A stretch of DNA of 64,000 bases from assembly GCF_013155385.1 (NCBI RefSeq), contig NZ_JABJUQ010000007.1, positions 373,001-437,000 on the forward strand, given 5' to 3'. The DNA is from Bacillus sp. WMMC1349. Its GTDB lineage: Bacteria; Bacillota; Bacilli; Bacillales; Bacillaceae. The first letter of the stretch is position 1, and each line of letters begins with the position of its first letter. The translations under genes were made by a program, and so were the position numbers. This document shows positions 39,782 through 47,720 of the stretch, one piece after another. A model generated the notes under the pieces. The model had not been told where the DNA came from. It was given only the letters and a program-made list of their open reading frames with translations, and searched no databases.

Positions 39782-40159
39782 ATGATCAACATAGCAAAAT
39801 TGATGAATCCTCAAGCCATTATGAATTTATTTGGTCATATGCCACATTTTATTGATTCACATTTAATGGATGTAGAACTTAAGAGAGATGGTCCTTGTAT
39901 ATTTATTCGATTAATGACAAGAGAAACTGTTGAAAATAAACCTAAACGTTGGGATGAATGGGATGTTGTTTATATCGACATATCCTTTATCGGAGTGCGT
40001 GATTTAGTTATAAAAGGTCTGGGTATAAATAATATGATCAGCCAGTTTGAAATAACTGAAAGATTAAAGATGACATGCAGTAACCAAATGCAAATTGAAT
40101 GCCAGTTTGATTGGGCAAGAATTGAAAAAATTACCCCTGGTTTAATAGGGTCTGTATAA
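39782..40159 (+). CDS. Imm50-like immunity protein
   Basis: A 125-residue protein. The ATG at 39782 has AAAAAGGAG 6-7 bases upstream; an earlier in-frame start at 39737 lacks one. The N-terminal NLFGHMPHFIDSHLMDVELKRDGPCIFIRL resembles the Imm50 motif (F-G-x-x-P-x-F-x-D/H followed by a beta strand). It follows the SUKH gene by 76 bp. Assignment rests on this short motif only, so the family is likely but not certain. Confidence 0.6.
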   Translation: MINIAKLMNPQAIMNLFGHMPHFIDSHLMDVELKRDGPCIFIRLMTRETVENKPKRWDEWDVVYIDISFIGVRDLVIKGLGINNMISQFEITERLKMTCSNQMQIECQFDWARIEKITPGLIGSV

Positions 40160-40440
40160 TATTAATTTTGTGCAGATTCAATAGCCATTTTTCTATGCAA
40201 GAAAAGCCAAATATTGTTTTTTATAATAACATATGGAGGACATCTCATGGATTTGAGACAATACTTTTCGTGTAAAAAAGTTAAGTTTTCATAGTTGTTG
40301 TGCCTGTTATGACATGAAGTTTCATCCTTCAACAGCTGCTTCCTCTATAAAATAAGTAAAATCCCTCCAGAAAAATGACCAAATTGTGACAAAAAATAGA
40401 ATTTTTCGCTATAATGAATTAAATGGGGGGAGGGGTTTTG
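40160..40440. other. Gap with a possible 15-codon reading frame
   Basis: GGAGG at 40235-40239 precedes an ATG at 40247 by 7 bases, but the frame (MDLRQYFSCKKVKFS) stops at 40294. It may be a relic of a lost gene or a leader peptide. The rest holds the upstream region of the sdcS gene. Confidence 0.3.
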
Positions 40441-42060
40441 ATGAAATTAATGGTTTCCTCGGCATGGGATATGCTTTGGACAACACATTGGAAAGCAAAG
40501 GGGTTGCTGTTGTTTTCTGTGCCTACAAATACAGGTAAAGAGCTTGACTCTCAGAAGACAACAATTGGTCAAAAAAAAGACAGACCTCCTAGCTATCAAA
40601 CTGCACAGAAAATCGGTTTAGTGCTTGGTCCAGCCTTGTTTTTGGCTATTTTGTTATTGTTTTTTCCTGAGGGTTTAAGTGATGGCGGACGAATGGTATT
40701 GGCAACCACTATATGGGTGGCTGTTTGGTGGATGACGGAGGCTGTCCCCATTCCTGTAGCTTCACTACTGCCAATCGTGTTGCTGCCGGTGACAGGCGCA
40801 CTTGAGGGATCTGTTGTTACGGCAAGTTATGGTGACCCGATCGTATTTTTGTTTTTAGGAGGATTTATGATTGCGCTTGCGATGGAGCGCTGGAATCTTC
40901 ATAAACGGATTGCACTCAACATTATTTCTGCAGTTGGGACAAGTACTTCAACAATTGTTCTTGGGTTTATGGCCGCCACTGGTTTTTTATCAATGTGGGT
41001 TTCGAACACAGCTGCGGTGATGATGATGCTGCCGATTGGCACAGCGATCATCCATCAAGTGTCTACTGTGATGAAGTCGGAACCTGAAGAAGAAGCGAAA
41101 TTTTCAAAGGCATTAATTTTCAGTATTGGTTATGCAGGGACAATTGGTGGACTAGGTACATTGATTGGTACACCACCAAACATGATCCTAGCGGCAAATA
41201 TTAAAAAGATATATGGCGTTGAAATTTCTTTTGCAGGATGGATGGCCTTTGCTGTTCCAATTGTGGTCATTTTGCTTTTTATTGTATGGTTGTACTTGAC
41301 AAAAGTCGCGTATCCTTTAAAGGGCAAGCAACTTCCTACTGGAAAACAATTAATAGGAACAGAAAAGAAAAAGCTTGGAAAGATCAGCTTTGAAGAATTA
41401 ATGGTGCTTCTCGTGTTTTGTTTTGCTGCATTTATGTGGGTAACGAGAACATTTTTATGGGAAGGTGTAATCACTGGTATTAATGATACAATGATTGCTA
41501 TTTTTGCCGCTTCACTGCTTTTTTTAATTCCAGCAAGAAATAAAAACGGGCGAATTTTGGATTGGAACGTCTCAAAAGAGTTGCCATGGGGTATTCTCCT
41601 CCTGTTTGGTGGCGGTCTTGCATTGGCAGAAGGTTTTGGTAAGACAGGTTTGACAAAATGGATCGGCAGTCAATTAACAATATTGGAAGGTTTTCATTTT
41701 GTGGTCATCATTTTCGTGTCTGCTGGTTTAGTGTTGTTTCTTACCGAAGTAACCTCTAATACGGCAACAGCAACCATGATTCTTCCGGTCCTTTCGTCAC
41801 TTGCCATCGCGCTTCATGTTCATCCATATGCATTGATGATACCTGCTGCAATGGCAGCAAACTGTGCGTTTATGCTTCCTGTTGGAACACCTCCAAATGC
41901 CATTATTTTCGCATCAGGAAAAATAAAGATTAGAGAAATGGTAAGTACCGGATTTATGATAAACATCTTTACCTTAATGATCATTGTTGGAGCTGTGTTT
42001 TATATTTTACCTCAGCTTTGGGGAGTGGATCTTACGGTTTTTCCCAATCAGTTGAAATAA
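40441..42060 (+). CDS. sdcS: DASS-family sodium/dicarboxylate symporter
   Basis: A 539-residue SLC13-type transporter with about 12-14 helices, importing succinate, malate or fumarate with sodium. Two SNT motifs mark the sodium/substrate sites (SMWVSNTAAVMMMLP and LTEVTSNTATATMILP), followed by PVGTPPNAIIF. Similarity along the whole length to staphylococcal SdcS is evident (WWMTEAVPIPVASLLPIVLLP; FLGGFMIALAMERWNLHKRIAL). ATG 40441 is used, as GGGGGGAGGGG lies just upstream; an earlier ATG overlaps that site. A C-terminal hairpin ends the transcript. It is a metabolic gene inside the accessory stretch. Confidence 0.93.
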   Translation: MKLMVSSAWDMLWTTHWKAKGLLLFSVPTNTGKELDSQKTTIGQKKDRPPSYQTAQKIGLVLGPALFLAILLLFFPEGLSDGGRMVLATTIWVAVWWMTEAVPIPVASLLPIVLLPVTGALEGSVVTASYGDPIVFLFLGGFMIALAMERWNLHKRIALNIISAVGTSTSTIVLGFMAATGFLSMWVSNTAAVMMMLPIGTAIIHQVSTVMKSEPEEEAKFSKALIFSIGYAGTIGGLGTLIGTPPNMILAANIKKIYGVEISFAGWMAFAVPIVVILLFIVWLYLTKVAYPLKGKQLPTGKQLIGTEKKKLGKISFEELMVLLVFCFAAFMWVTRTFLWEGVITGINDTMIAIFAASLLFLIPARNKNGRILDWNVSKELPWGILLLFGGGLALAEGFGKTGLTKWIGSQLTILEGFHFVVIIFVSAGLVLFLTEVTSNTATATMILPVLSSLAIALHVHPYALMIPAAMAANCAFMLPVGTPPNAIIFASGKIKIREMVSTGFMINIFTLMIIVGAVFYILPQLWGVDLTVFPNQLK

Positions 42061-42070
42061 ACAAAAAAGC

Positions 42071-42092
42071 AAAGACGGCTTAGACCGTCTTT
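42071..42092. terminator. Terminator between sdcS and the MerR gene
   Basis: AAAGACGG pairs with CCGTCTTT, followed by a T run, between convergent genes. Confidence 0.88.
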
Positions 42093-42095
42093 TTT

Positions 42096-42458
42096 TCATT
42101 TAAGTGATGAATAAAACGCTATTTTATCATTGATTTTTTCTAAATTGGTTTGTAGTTTGTTTATATCCTCCATGATTTTTGTGCGGTGAATCTTCAGCAT
42201 GTTTTTTCGTTCTTCAACTGTTTGACTCCCTTGACTACGAAGGTTGGCGAATGTCTTCATGTTCTCAATTGACATTCCTGTATCTCGCAGGCGAAGTAAA
42301 AAATAGATCCAAGAAATGTCTGTTTCTGTATATTCCCGATAACCGTTTGAATCACGTTGAATCTCGGGAAGAAGACCGATTTTCTCATAATACCGTAATG
42401 TATGTGCCGAAAGATTTGTCAGTTTTGCGGTTTCTTTAATCGTAAATGTTTTGTCCAT
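42096..42458 (-). CDS. MerR-family regulator, AdhR/NmlR-like
   Basis: A 120-residue regulator: MerR winged helix (about 1-70; TIKETAKLTNLSAHTLRYYEKIGLLPEIQRDSNGYREYTETDI), then a coiled-coil dimer helix. No effector domain or conserved Cys is visible in the C-terminal helix. It is divergent from a carboxymuconolactone decarboxylase gene with a MerR-type operator between them, like the aldehyde-responsive AdhR system. ATG 42458 has no ribosome binding site, while TATAAT (42465-42470, minus strand) would place the transcript start at the ATG, so the mRNA is probably leaderless. Confidence 0.88.
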   Translation of the reverse strand: MDKTFTIKETAKLTNLSAHTLRYYEKIGLLPEIQRDSNGYREYTETDISWIYFLLRLRDTGMSIENMKTFANLRSQGSQTVEERKNMLKIHRTKIMEDINKLQTNLEKINDKIAFYSSLK

Positions 42459-42480
42459 ATATTGATTATACAAAAAAAGC

Positions 42481-42511
42481 TTGCCTTAGAGCGAACTCTA
42501 AAGTGTATGAT
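42481..42511 (+). promoter_or_regulatory. MerR-type promoter with 19-bp spacer
   Basis: TTGCCT (42481-42486) and TATGAT (42506-42511) are 19 bp apart, the overlong spacing that MerR-family activators correct. The spacer holds the dyad CTTAGAG-CGAA-CTCTAAAG, like operators of AdhR/NmlR regulators. Confidence 0.8.
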
Positions 42512-42540
42512 TCATTTATTCACTAAAGGAGGAATACAAT

Positions 42541-42924
42541 ATGGACCAACAAAGATATCAACAAGGACTTGAAAATCTCAATGAAATTGATGGTGAAGGC
42601 GGTAGAAAGGTGATTGATTCTTTAAAAGATATTGCACCTGATTTGGGTAGGTATATTATTGAATTTGCTTTTGGTGATATTTATGCACGAGAGGGTTTAA
42701 GCTTGAAAGAACGGGAGCTCATTACAATCTCATCTTTAACGACCCAGGGTGATTGTGAACCCCAGTTGAAAGTACACATCAATGCCGGACTGAATGTCGG
42801 ATTAACACCGTTAGAAATTGTAGAGACACTCATCCAGTGCATCCCTTATACAGGGTTTCCCCGCGTCTTAAATGCAGTCAACATTGCCAAAACTATTTTT
42901 CAAGAACGGGAATGTTCTGCTTAA
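42541..42924 (+). CDS. Carboxymuconolactone decarboxylase-family protein
   Basis: A 127-residue CMD-domain protein with the segment LKERELITISSLTTQGDCEPQLKVHINAGLNVGLTPLEIVETLIQ (about 54-98). It has the E...H arrangement of the gamma-carboxymuconolactone decarboxylase branch and a single Cys, so it lacks the C-x-x-C of AhpD peroxidase-type members. AAAGGAGG precedes the ATG. It is controlled by the adjacent MerR-type promoter, which suggests a role in aldehyde or electrophile stress, as for yraC/adhA genes in B. subtilis. Confidence 0.88.
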   Translation: MDQQRYQQGLENLNEIDGEGGRKVIDSLKDIAPDLGRYIIEFAFGDIYAREGLSLKERELITISSLTTQGDCEPQLKVHINAGLNVGLTPLEIVETLIQCIPYTGFPRVLNAVNIAKTIFQERECSA

Positions 42925-42925
42925 G

Positions 42926-42949
42926 CTGCCATGATTTTGGCAGTTTTTT
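42926..42949 (+). terminator. Terminator after the CMD-family gene
   Basis: CTGCCA pairs with TGGCAG, followed by TTTTTTC. Confidence 0.82.
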
Positions 42950-43000
42950 CGTTTTATAGAATTGAAAAAATTTCATCATTGCGTCTTAACCATGAATAGT

Positions 43001-43110
43001 GATGGACGAAGGATGGGAAATTTGCTCGCTTTCCGCGGGCGGTCCGCGAGCCTCCTCGGAGCTCGTTTCTTGCTCCTGGAGTGTCTCGCCATTCTCCCTG
43101 ATTCATGTTG
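43001..43110. repeat. Dispersed palindromic repeat, diverged copy (copy 3)
   Basis: It contains the central block TTTGCTCGCTTTCCGCGGGC and the following CCTCCTCGGAGCTCG of the long form but lacks about 60 bases of it and most of the terminal repeats. An older, decayed member of the family at 584-769. Confidence 0.82.
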
Positions 43111-43132
43111 TGTCAGTGAGAATTGGGAATTA

Positions 43133-44293
43133 TCATGTCATGCCAATGTTTTTCCTTTTTAAATCTAGTACATCGGTCATTCCCAATGCATTGAATGTTT
43201 CTATTAAATGATCATGCCCTTTTTGTAAAGCGAGCTCTCTTTCTTCTGCATAAATAGGTATGAGAGTATAAAAATTAATGGTTCTATTAAATTTTGAATC
43301 TATCAACTTTGTTTTAGCATCACTTATTAACATACATGATAATTCGGTATTAGAACCAAATGGCATTGGAGGTTCTCCATTTGGAAGAATGACCCCTTCA
43401 TCTAACCAGCCATCATACTGGTGGGGAATATGAGCAACCAATCTCAGCCATTTTAAAGGCCAATCATGATCAATCTGCTGTATTTCCTTTTTGGTTGTTG
43501 GCCAATTAGCAGGTAACTTTAACACTAACTCAGCATACCGATATCCTGCTGTTTCATCCGAAGCATCCATTGCAACATCACTCATTCCGGTAGTGACAAG
43601 CGTTATGAAATCACATTCTTTTGACGGTAGTATCATTTGAATATCAACCGCTACCCGACTTCCAGGTATGATTTCACTTATCGTATGATGAATCGGACCG
43701 AATTTTCTCGTGATATAATTTACAATCTCAGTCTTTGTATCCTGATGAATAGTTTCTGAAATATTTGTTTTTGCTTGTTTGTTTGTATCCTGCTCGCCTT
43801 TAATAGACGCCAATAGTTCAACAATTTCTGTTTGCCCTTGTTCATGTGCAAATGCTAGGGCATCCATTTGTTTCATAGACTCTCCTGTGTATTTAACATG
43901 AATATCAATTCCACTTTCAATCAGAAGTTCTACAATATTTAAATGTCCATTTAAAATAGCGCCAAATAAAGGATTTCTTGCTGGATCACTTACATCTAAT
44001 TCGGCCCCGTAAGATAACAAATATCGAACAATATCAATATGTCCTTTCCAAGCTGCATTGTTAATTGCTCCACCATCAAATACACCACCTCGCTTATTCA
44101 TGTCAGCACCCAAGTTGATAAGATGTTTAACAATTTCTAGTTTTCCATGTGATGCTGCAACATGGAGCCAAGTTCCGAACGGTGTCATCACATTCAATCG
44201 GTCAATATCTGAACGAATGAGTTCAACCACTCTTTCCACATGATTCTGTTTAATCGCTGTGCGAATTTCTTTTAAAACTTGTTTATTATCCAT
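43133..44293 (-). CDS. Ankyrin-repeat and SUFU-domain protein, immunity-type
   Basis: A 386-residue protein. Four to five ankyrin repeats occupy about residues 5-165 (GTWLHVAASHGKLEIVKHLINLGADMNKRG; GHIDIVRYLLSYGAELDVSD; GHLNIVELLIESGIDIHVK). After a linker (about 168-195) a suppressor-of-fused domain fills the C-terminal half (GSRVAVDIQMILPSKECDFITLVTTGMSD; YRYAELVLKLPANWP). SUFU and ankyrin proteins are both known immunity families for polymorphic toxins (for example B. subtilis YqcF); a fusion of the two suggests a broad-specificity immunity protein. It stands alone beside repeat copy 3. Confidence 0.85.
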   Translation of the reverse strand: MDNKQVLKEIRTAIKQNHVERVVELIRSDIDRLNVMTPFGTWLHVAASHGKLEIVKHLINLGADMNKRGGVFDGGAINNAAWKGHIDIVRYLLSYGAELDVSDPARNPLFGAILNGHLNIVELLIESGIDIHVKYTGESMKQMDALAFAHEQGQTEIVELLASIKGEQDTNKQAKTNISETIHQDTKTEIVNYITRKFGPIHHTISEIIPGSRVAVDIQMILPSKECDFITLVTTGMSDVAMDASDETAGYRYAELVLKLPANWPTTKKEIQQIDHDWPLKWLRLVAHIPHQYDGWLDEGVILPNGEPPMPFGSNTELSCMLISDAKTKLIDSKFNRTINFYTLIPIYAEERELALQKGHDHLIETFNALGMTDVLDLKRKNIGMT

Positions 44294-44711
44294 ATTATCA
44301 CTACCTTTTTGCCCATTACTTCAAACTATTGTCCAAGTGACATTGATTGTATCTATGTCATTTATATATTTTCACATAAAATGAAGTGTTTCATCAAATT
44401 CAAGGTTGAAGGGTGGTTTTTGCCTTATTTGTTATAAATGACGGATAGAAGAAATAGGTCTATTGACTGATGATGAATTCGGGTCAGGGTTTCACCTGAT
44501 AGTAGAGCGAAACGATTTACAGCAGCTGCTAATAAGAAGGTCATACCATTAATGTCCAAAAAAAGCCTTTCTACCTATTTACGAGGTTTTTGAAGTGCTA
44601 TATTATGGATATTGTGACCTGAATCATTTTATTCATTTTTTTCGAGAAGAAAGTAACAGAATGAATGACATAGACAAATTGAAATGCTTAAATGATGAAA
44701 GAGGTGATCAT
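44294..44711. other. 418-bp gap upstream of the DUF5082-like gene
   Basis: No gene, terminator or repeat is clear. The frame of the downstream gene stays open back to 44595, but without a ribosome binding site for the earlier ATG codons. Confidence 0.5.
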
Positions 44712-45035
44712 ATGTCTAGTCACGCAGCGAAGATTTCTTCCATAAAAAAAGACATTTCTTCTTTGTCTCATAAAATAAGTGATGCACAAAGTAAGATTGC
44801 TAAACTTAAAAAAGCGAAAACAGCTATTTCAAGTGACCTTAAAACTTTTTCAAACAACTCTTCAAAGATCGATCAGCCGGAAATTACATCAAGTGAATGG
44901 AATGGTCTTCATACGAAAAACTTCATTAACATAAGGCTAGGGATTACGAATAGCTACCAGAAAATTAAAACTGACATAGATGGTTTAATTACAGCTATTG
45001 AGTTGGAGATTAAAAACCTTGAAACACGAGTTTGA
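44712..45035 (+). CDS. WXG-like helical partner protein (DUF5082/YwqH-type)
   Basis: A 107-residue all-helical protein. The ATG at 44712 follows GAGGTGAT. A first coiled coil (ISSIKKDISSLSHKISDAQSKIAKLKK, about 7-33) and a second helix are separated by a turn with SSEWNGLHTKNF (about 62-73), a W-x-G-like motif typical of YwqH/DUF5082 proteins that accompany LXG toxins exported by the type VII secretion system. Here no LXG gene follows; instead a 31-codon scrap and three membrane protein genes do. It is thus an orphan partner of a lost toxin. Confidence 0.65.
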   Translation: MSSHAAKISSIKKDISSLSHKISDAQSKIAKLKKAKTAISSDLKTFSNNSSKIDQPEITSSEWNGLHTKNFINIRLGITNSYQKIKTDIDGLITAIELEIKNLETRV

Positions 45036-45036
45036 G

Positions 45037-45132
45037 ATGGGCGAAGAAGCCTTAAAAAAACTGGCGGAAGATCCAAATGTAGATCCATTAGGTCAACGTC
45101 TTACAGTTGACTTTATAAAAAAACCACGCTGA
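45037..45132 (+). pseudogene. 31-codon remnant, probably the tail of a lost toxin gene
   Basis: An open frame starting one base after the DUF5082-like stop: MGEEALKKLAEDPNVDPLGQ and ending IKKPR-stop. The block GGCGAAGAAG...CTGGCGGAAGATCCAAAT recurs at about 46769-46804, where it is frameshifted and joined to the leader of the third membrane gene. It appears to be the 3' end of a gene whose body was deleted. Confidence 0.5.
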
Positions 45133-45198
45133 GATTGATAATATCTCGTTTATAGAACGTGACGATGTTTCGATTGATAGAAGAAAGGACACGAATTG

Positions 45199-45795
45199 AT
45201 GTTTTCTTTTAAAAAAAGCCGAAACTATTGGTTGAGAAGCAATGCTGTTCTTTTATTATTGGTGGGTTTACTCTTCACCAATCTACCGTACTGGAATAAA
45301 GACGACAGTGGTATATCTATGTTTCTTTTTATCTTTTTTGCGGAGTGTTTTATAATCTTAATTTCATTTGTTTATGGATTTAAAACTAGAAAAGGATACT
45401 CAAGTCCAAGAAAAAGAGTGTTTAATAAGTCAAACTGGGTGAAAGGTTTTTTAGCATTTCTTTTATTAAGTGTCTTTTTTAGTTATGCCTTGCATGGATT
45501 TATTCCTGTTCCAAGTGCATTACTATATATATCATTATCTGTTAATTTAGTAATGGCATTCTATTCATTAATTGCATCTTCTTGGGTCATAAAAATATAT
45601 GAATATAATATATATGAAGCTCCAAAAGGATGGATAAACGATTTAATGCGATATTTATTATTTTTTGTATGGGGATTAAATTACGAAATACAAATTGTGT
45701 TAGCTCGTCTTTCATTTTTTCTTCAGCGTTTAATGGGGATCATCTTTATCGTTATATTGATCTGTTCAATCTTTATGATATCATCCTTGTTTTAG
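45199..45795 (+). CDS. Tandem membrane protein, copy 1
   Basis: A 198-residue protein with about five helices (near residues 14-28, 38-58, 84-102, 109-128 and 171-195). Hydrophilic landmarks are FKKSRNYWLRSN, SSPRKRVFNKSNW and IYEAPKGWINDLMRYLLFFVWGLNYEIQI. AAAGGA lies 9 bases before the ATG. It is paralogous to the genes at 45817 and 46853, which share its leader. The family is not recognised. Location between a WXG-like gene and other immunity-type genes suggests a membrane immunity role, which is inference only. Confidence 0.75.
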   Translation: MFSFKKSRNYWLRSNAVLLLLVGLLFTNLPYWNKDDSGISMFLFIFFAECFIILISFVYGFKTRKGYSSPRKRVFNKSNWVKGFLAFLLLSVFFSYALHGFIPVPSALLYISLSVNLVMAFYSLIASSWVIKIYEYNIYEAPKGWINDLMRYLLFFVWGLNYEIQIVLARLSFFLQRLMGIIFIVILICSIFMISSLF

Positions 45796-45816
45796 TAGAA
45801 GAAAGGATACGAATTG

Positions 45817-46422
45817 ATGTTTTCTTTTAAAAAAAGCCGAAACTATTGGTTGAGAAGCAATCTAGTTCTGTTGTTTTTAGCTACTTTATTACTGATAAAT
45901 AAGCCATACTTCAGTGAAAAATATGGTAATCCTTTATTTTTTTTGTTTGTTGTTACCACAGAGCTGTTTCTAATCTTGCTTTCTTTTGTGTATGGTTTTC
46001 AAACGAAAAAGGTAAGGTATAGTCCAAGAAAACGAGTCTTTAATAAGTCAAATTATACAAAAGGTGTTGCAGTTTTTCTTTGTTTAAGTATCTTTTTTGG
46101 TCTAGCTTTGGGACGGGATATCCCATACCCAAGTTCTTTAATTACTATCTCTCTGGCTATTAATACTCTTGCAGCGATCATTTCACTAATAGCCCCTTCT
46201 GCGGTAATCAACCATTATGAGTCTAGTATATATGAAGAGCCAAAAGGGTTGATTAATGATTTGATGCGATATTTTTTAGTTTTTACTTGGGGAATAAATT
46301 ATGAAGTTCAAATTGTTTTGGCTCGTCTTCCCTTCATTTTTCAACGTCTTATTGGAGTTATCTTGGCAGTGTTACTTTTTTTCGGAACTTTTGCGGTAGG
46401 TGTAATATTTGAAAACTCTTAA
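45817..46422 (+). CDS. Tandem membrane protein, copy 2
   Basis: A 201-residue paralogue of the gene at 45199, starting 21 bp after its stop. The first 10 residues, the SPRKRVFNKSNYTKG loop and the EEPKGLINDLMRYFLVFTWGINYEVQIVLARLP segment are conserved, whereas the first helices have diverged strongly (LVLLFLATLLLINKPYFSEK). This pattern of conserved loops and variable helices fits diversifying selection between copies. The leader GAAAGGATACGAATTG is duplicated before each copy. Two short direct repeats in its 3' half (TTCTGCGGTA near 46196 and TTTTGCGGTA near 46389) explain the deletion in copy 3. Confidence 0.75.
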   Translation: MFSFKKSRNYWLRSNLVLLFLATLLLINKPYFSEKYGNPLFFLFVVTTELFLILLSFVYGFQTKKVRYSPRKRVFNKSNYTKGVAVFLCLSIFFGLALGRDIPYPSSLITISLAINTLAAIISLIAPSAVINHYESSIYEEPKGLINDLMRYFLVFTWGINYEVQIVLARLPFIFQRLIGVILAVLLFFGTFAVGVIFENS

Positions 46423-46852
46423 TGCGAAGTGATTGTCCTAAAAAGAGCAAAATTGTTAAAACTTTAAGTTTCAAGAGTGGTATATCAGAACGTGAAAAGG
46501 TTGTCCAGTAGTAAAAAATTCACTCTACTGGATAGCCTTTTTTTCTCATTTTAACTAAATGACATTGGAAAAGTGGTCTGAACCGAATCTTTCTTACAAT
46601 CAAAACGAAAGGTACACTATATTCACCGTAAAACGAACTGATTGTCCAACAAATCGACCATCAAAATTACCGTTTTTCCATTTTAAAAAGTAGAGAACCG
46701 TTTTTACATCTATTGAAAAGTTTTTATGAATCATATTGCGATAAGAACATAGACGAGGCAACAAATTGGCGAAGAAGGATAAAAAAACTGGCGGAAGATC
46801 CAAATATAGAACGTGACGATGTTTCGATTGATAGAAGAAAGGATACGAATTG
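46423..46852. other. 430-bp gap inside the membrane-protein array
   Basis: It contains a terminator (46496-46543), then anonymous sequence, then a partial duplicate of the toxin-tail scrap (about 46769-46804) joined to a copy of the leader block that precedes copy 1 (GAACGTGACGATGTTTCG, 46807-46824). Confidence 0.6.
46496..46543 (+). terminator. Terminator after membrane-protein copy 2
   Basis: AAAAGG-TTGTCCAGTAG pairs with CTACTGGATAG-CCTTTTTTT with a small internal loop. Confidence 0.7.
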
Positions 46853-47266
46853 ATGTTTTCTTTTAAAAAAAGCCGATACTATTGGTTGAGAAGCAATGCT
46901 GTTCTTATATTGTTGGTGGGTTTACTCTTCACTAATTTACCATACTGGAATAAAGACGACAGTGGTGTATCTATGTTTCTTTTTATCTTTTTTGCGGAGT
47001 GTTTTATAATCTTAATTTCATTTGTTTATGGATTTAAAACTAGAAAAGGATACTCAAGTCCAAGAAAACGAGTCTTTAATAAGTCAAACTGGGTGCAAGG
47101 GTTTTTAACATTTCTTTTATTAATTGTCTTTTTTAGTTATGCCTTGCATGGATTTATTCCTGTTCCAAGTGCATTACTATATATATCATTATCTGTTAAT
47201 TTAGTAATGGCATTTTATTCATTATTAGCCCCTTCTGCGGTAGGTGTAATATTTGAAAACTATTAA
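46853..47266 (+). pseudogene. Tandem membrane protein, copy 3, deletion chimera
   Basis: A 137-residue product. The first 120 or so residues are nearly identical to copy 1 (FKKSRYYWLRSN; YGFKTRKGYSSPRKRVFNKSNW; GFIPVPSALLYISLSV). The last residues, LAPSAVGVIFENY, instead match two separated parts of copy 2: its LIAPSAV segment near 46196 and its terminal AVGVIFENS near 46396. About 190 bp, encoding the conserved PKG-INDLMRY region and the last helix, are missing between two TGCGGTA repeats. It may still be expressed, since its ribosome binding site is intact, but it is probably non-functional or altered. Confidence 0.75.
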
Positions 47267-47287
47267 TATCAGTCATCCTCTAGTGGG

Positions 47288-47396
47288 GTTGAAAAAGTCC
47301 TTTACAACATGGAGTAGAGGGAATTGCGAGACTTTTGCGGAAAGCGAGCAAATTCCTCAATTTTGATTGATGCACACTACTTTCAGGACACTCCGG
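47288..47396. repeat. Dispersed palindromic repeat, short diverged form (copy 4)
   Basis: About 109 bp in inverted orientation to copies 1 and 2: GTTGAAAAAGTCCTTT at the left, GAATTGCGAGACTTTTGCGG and AAAGCGAGCAAATTCCTC in the middle, CTTTCAGGACA at the right. It lacks the GC-rich central block of the long form. Confidence 0.82.
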
Positions 47397-47468
47397 GCTC
47401 GTCTTCACATTTTCTCTCTCCCATCTTTCCTCAACCTTGCTTTTTGTCCCTTTCTATCTCTACGACTA

Positions 47469-47720
47469 TTAAGATTCAATCGTTGTTCTCTCAACGAAAT
47501 TGTTGTTTTCGTTCATAATCATCCTAGCCAATCTTCTCCCGGCTCTTTTAAAAAAGAAATCATCTTTATAATGTTCGGAATCAATTGGAGACAGTTGATG
47601 GATAACACCATTTTTTTTGTCATATTCAATTTGTCCCATTATGTCTTCATTTGGTCCATAACAGTAGATGACTCTTTGCTCGTCTTCAAATTTCTTCAGC
47701 ATGATGATGAAAACAGCCAC
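47469..47720 (-). CDS. Small hypothetical protein
   Basis: An 83-residue soluble protein, KKFEDEQRVIYCYGPNEDI followed by a basic C-terminal helix (FKRAGRRLARMI). The GTG start at 47720 has GGAAGGAG about 9 bases upstream, and the composition looks like a real gene. Small single-domain proteins of this sort are frequent beside immunity genes in Bacillus, but no family is recognised with confidence. It is divergent from the PTS regulator gene. Confidence 0.6.
   Translation of the reverse strand: MAVFIIMLKKFEDEQRVIYCYGPNEDIMGQIEYDKKNGVIHQLSPIDSEHYKDDFFFKRAGRRLARMIMNENNNFVERTTIES

Noticed and set aside
42962-43211. Two short plus-strand frames near repeat copy 3
   Set aside because: They cross the repeat and the 3' end of the ankyrin-SUFU gene; composition is that of the repeat.
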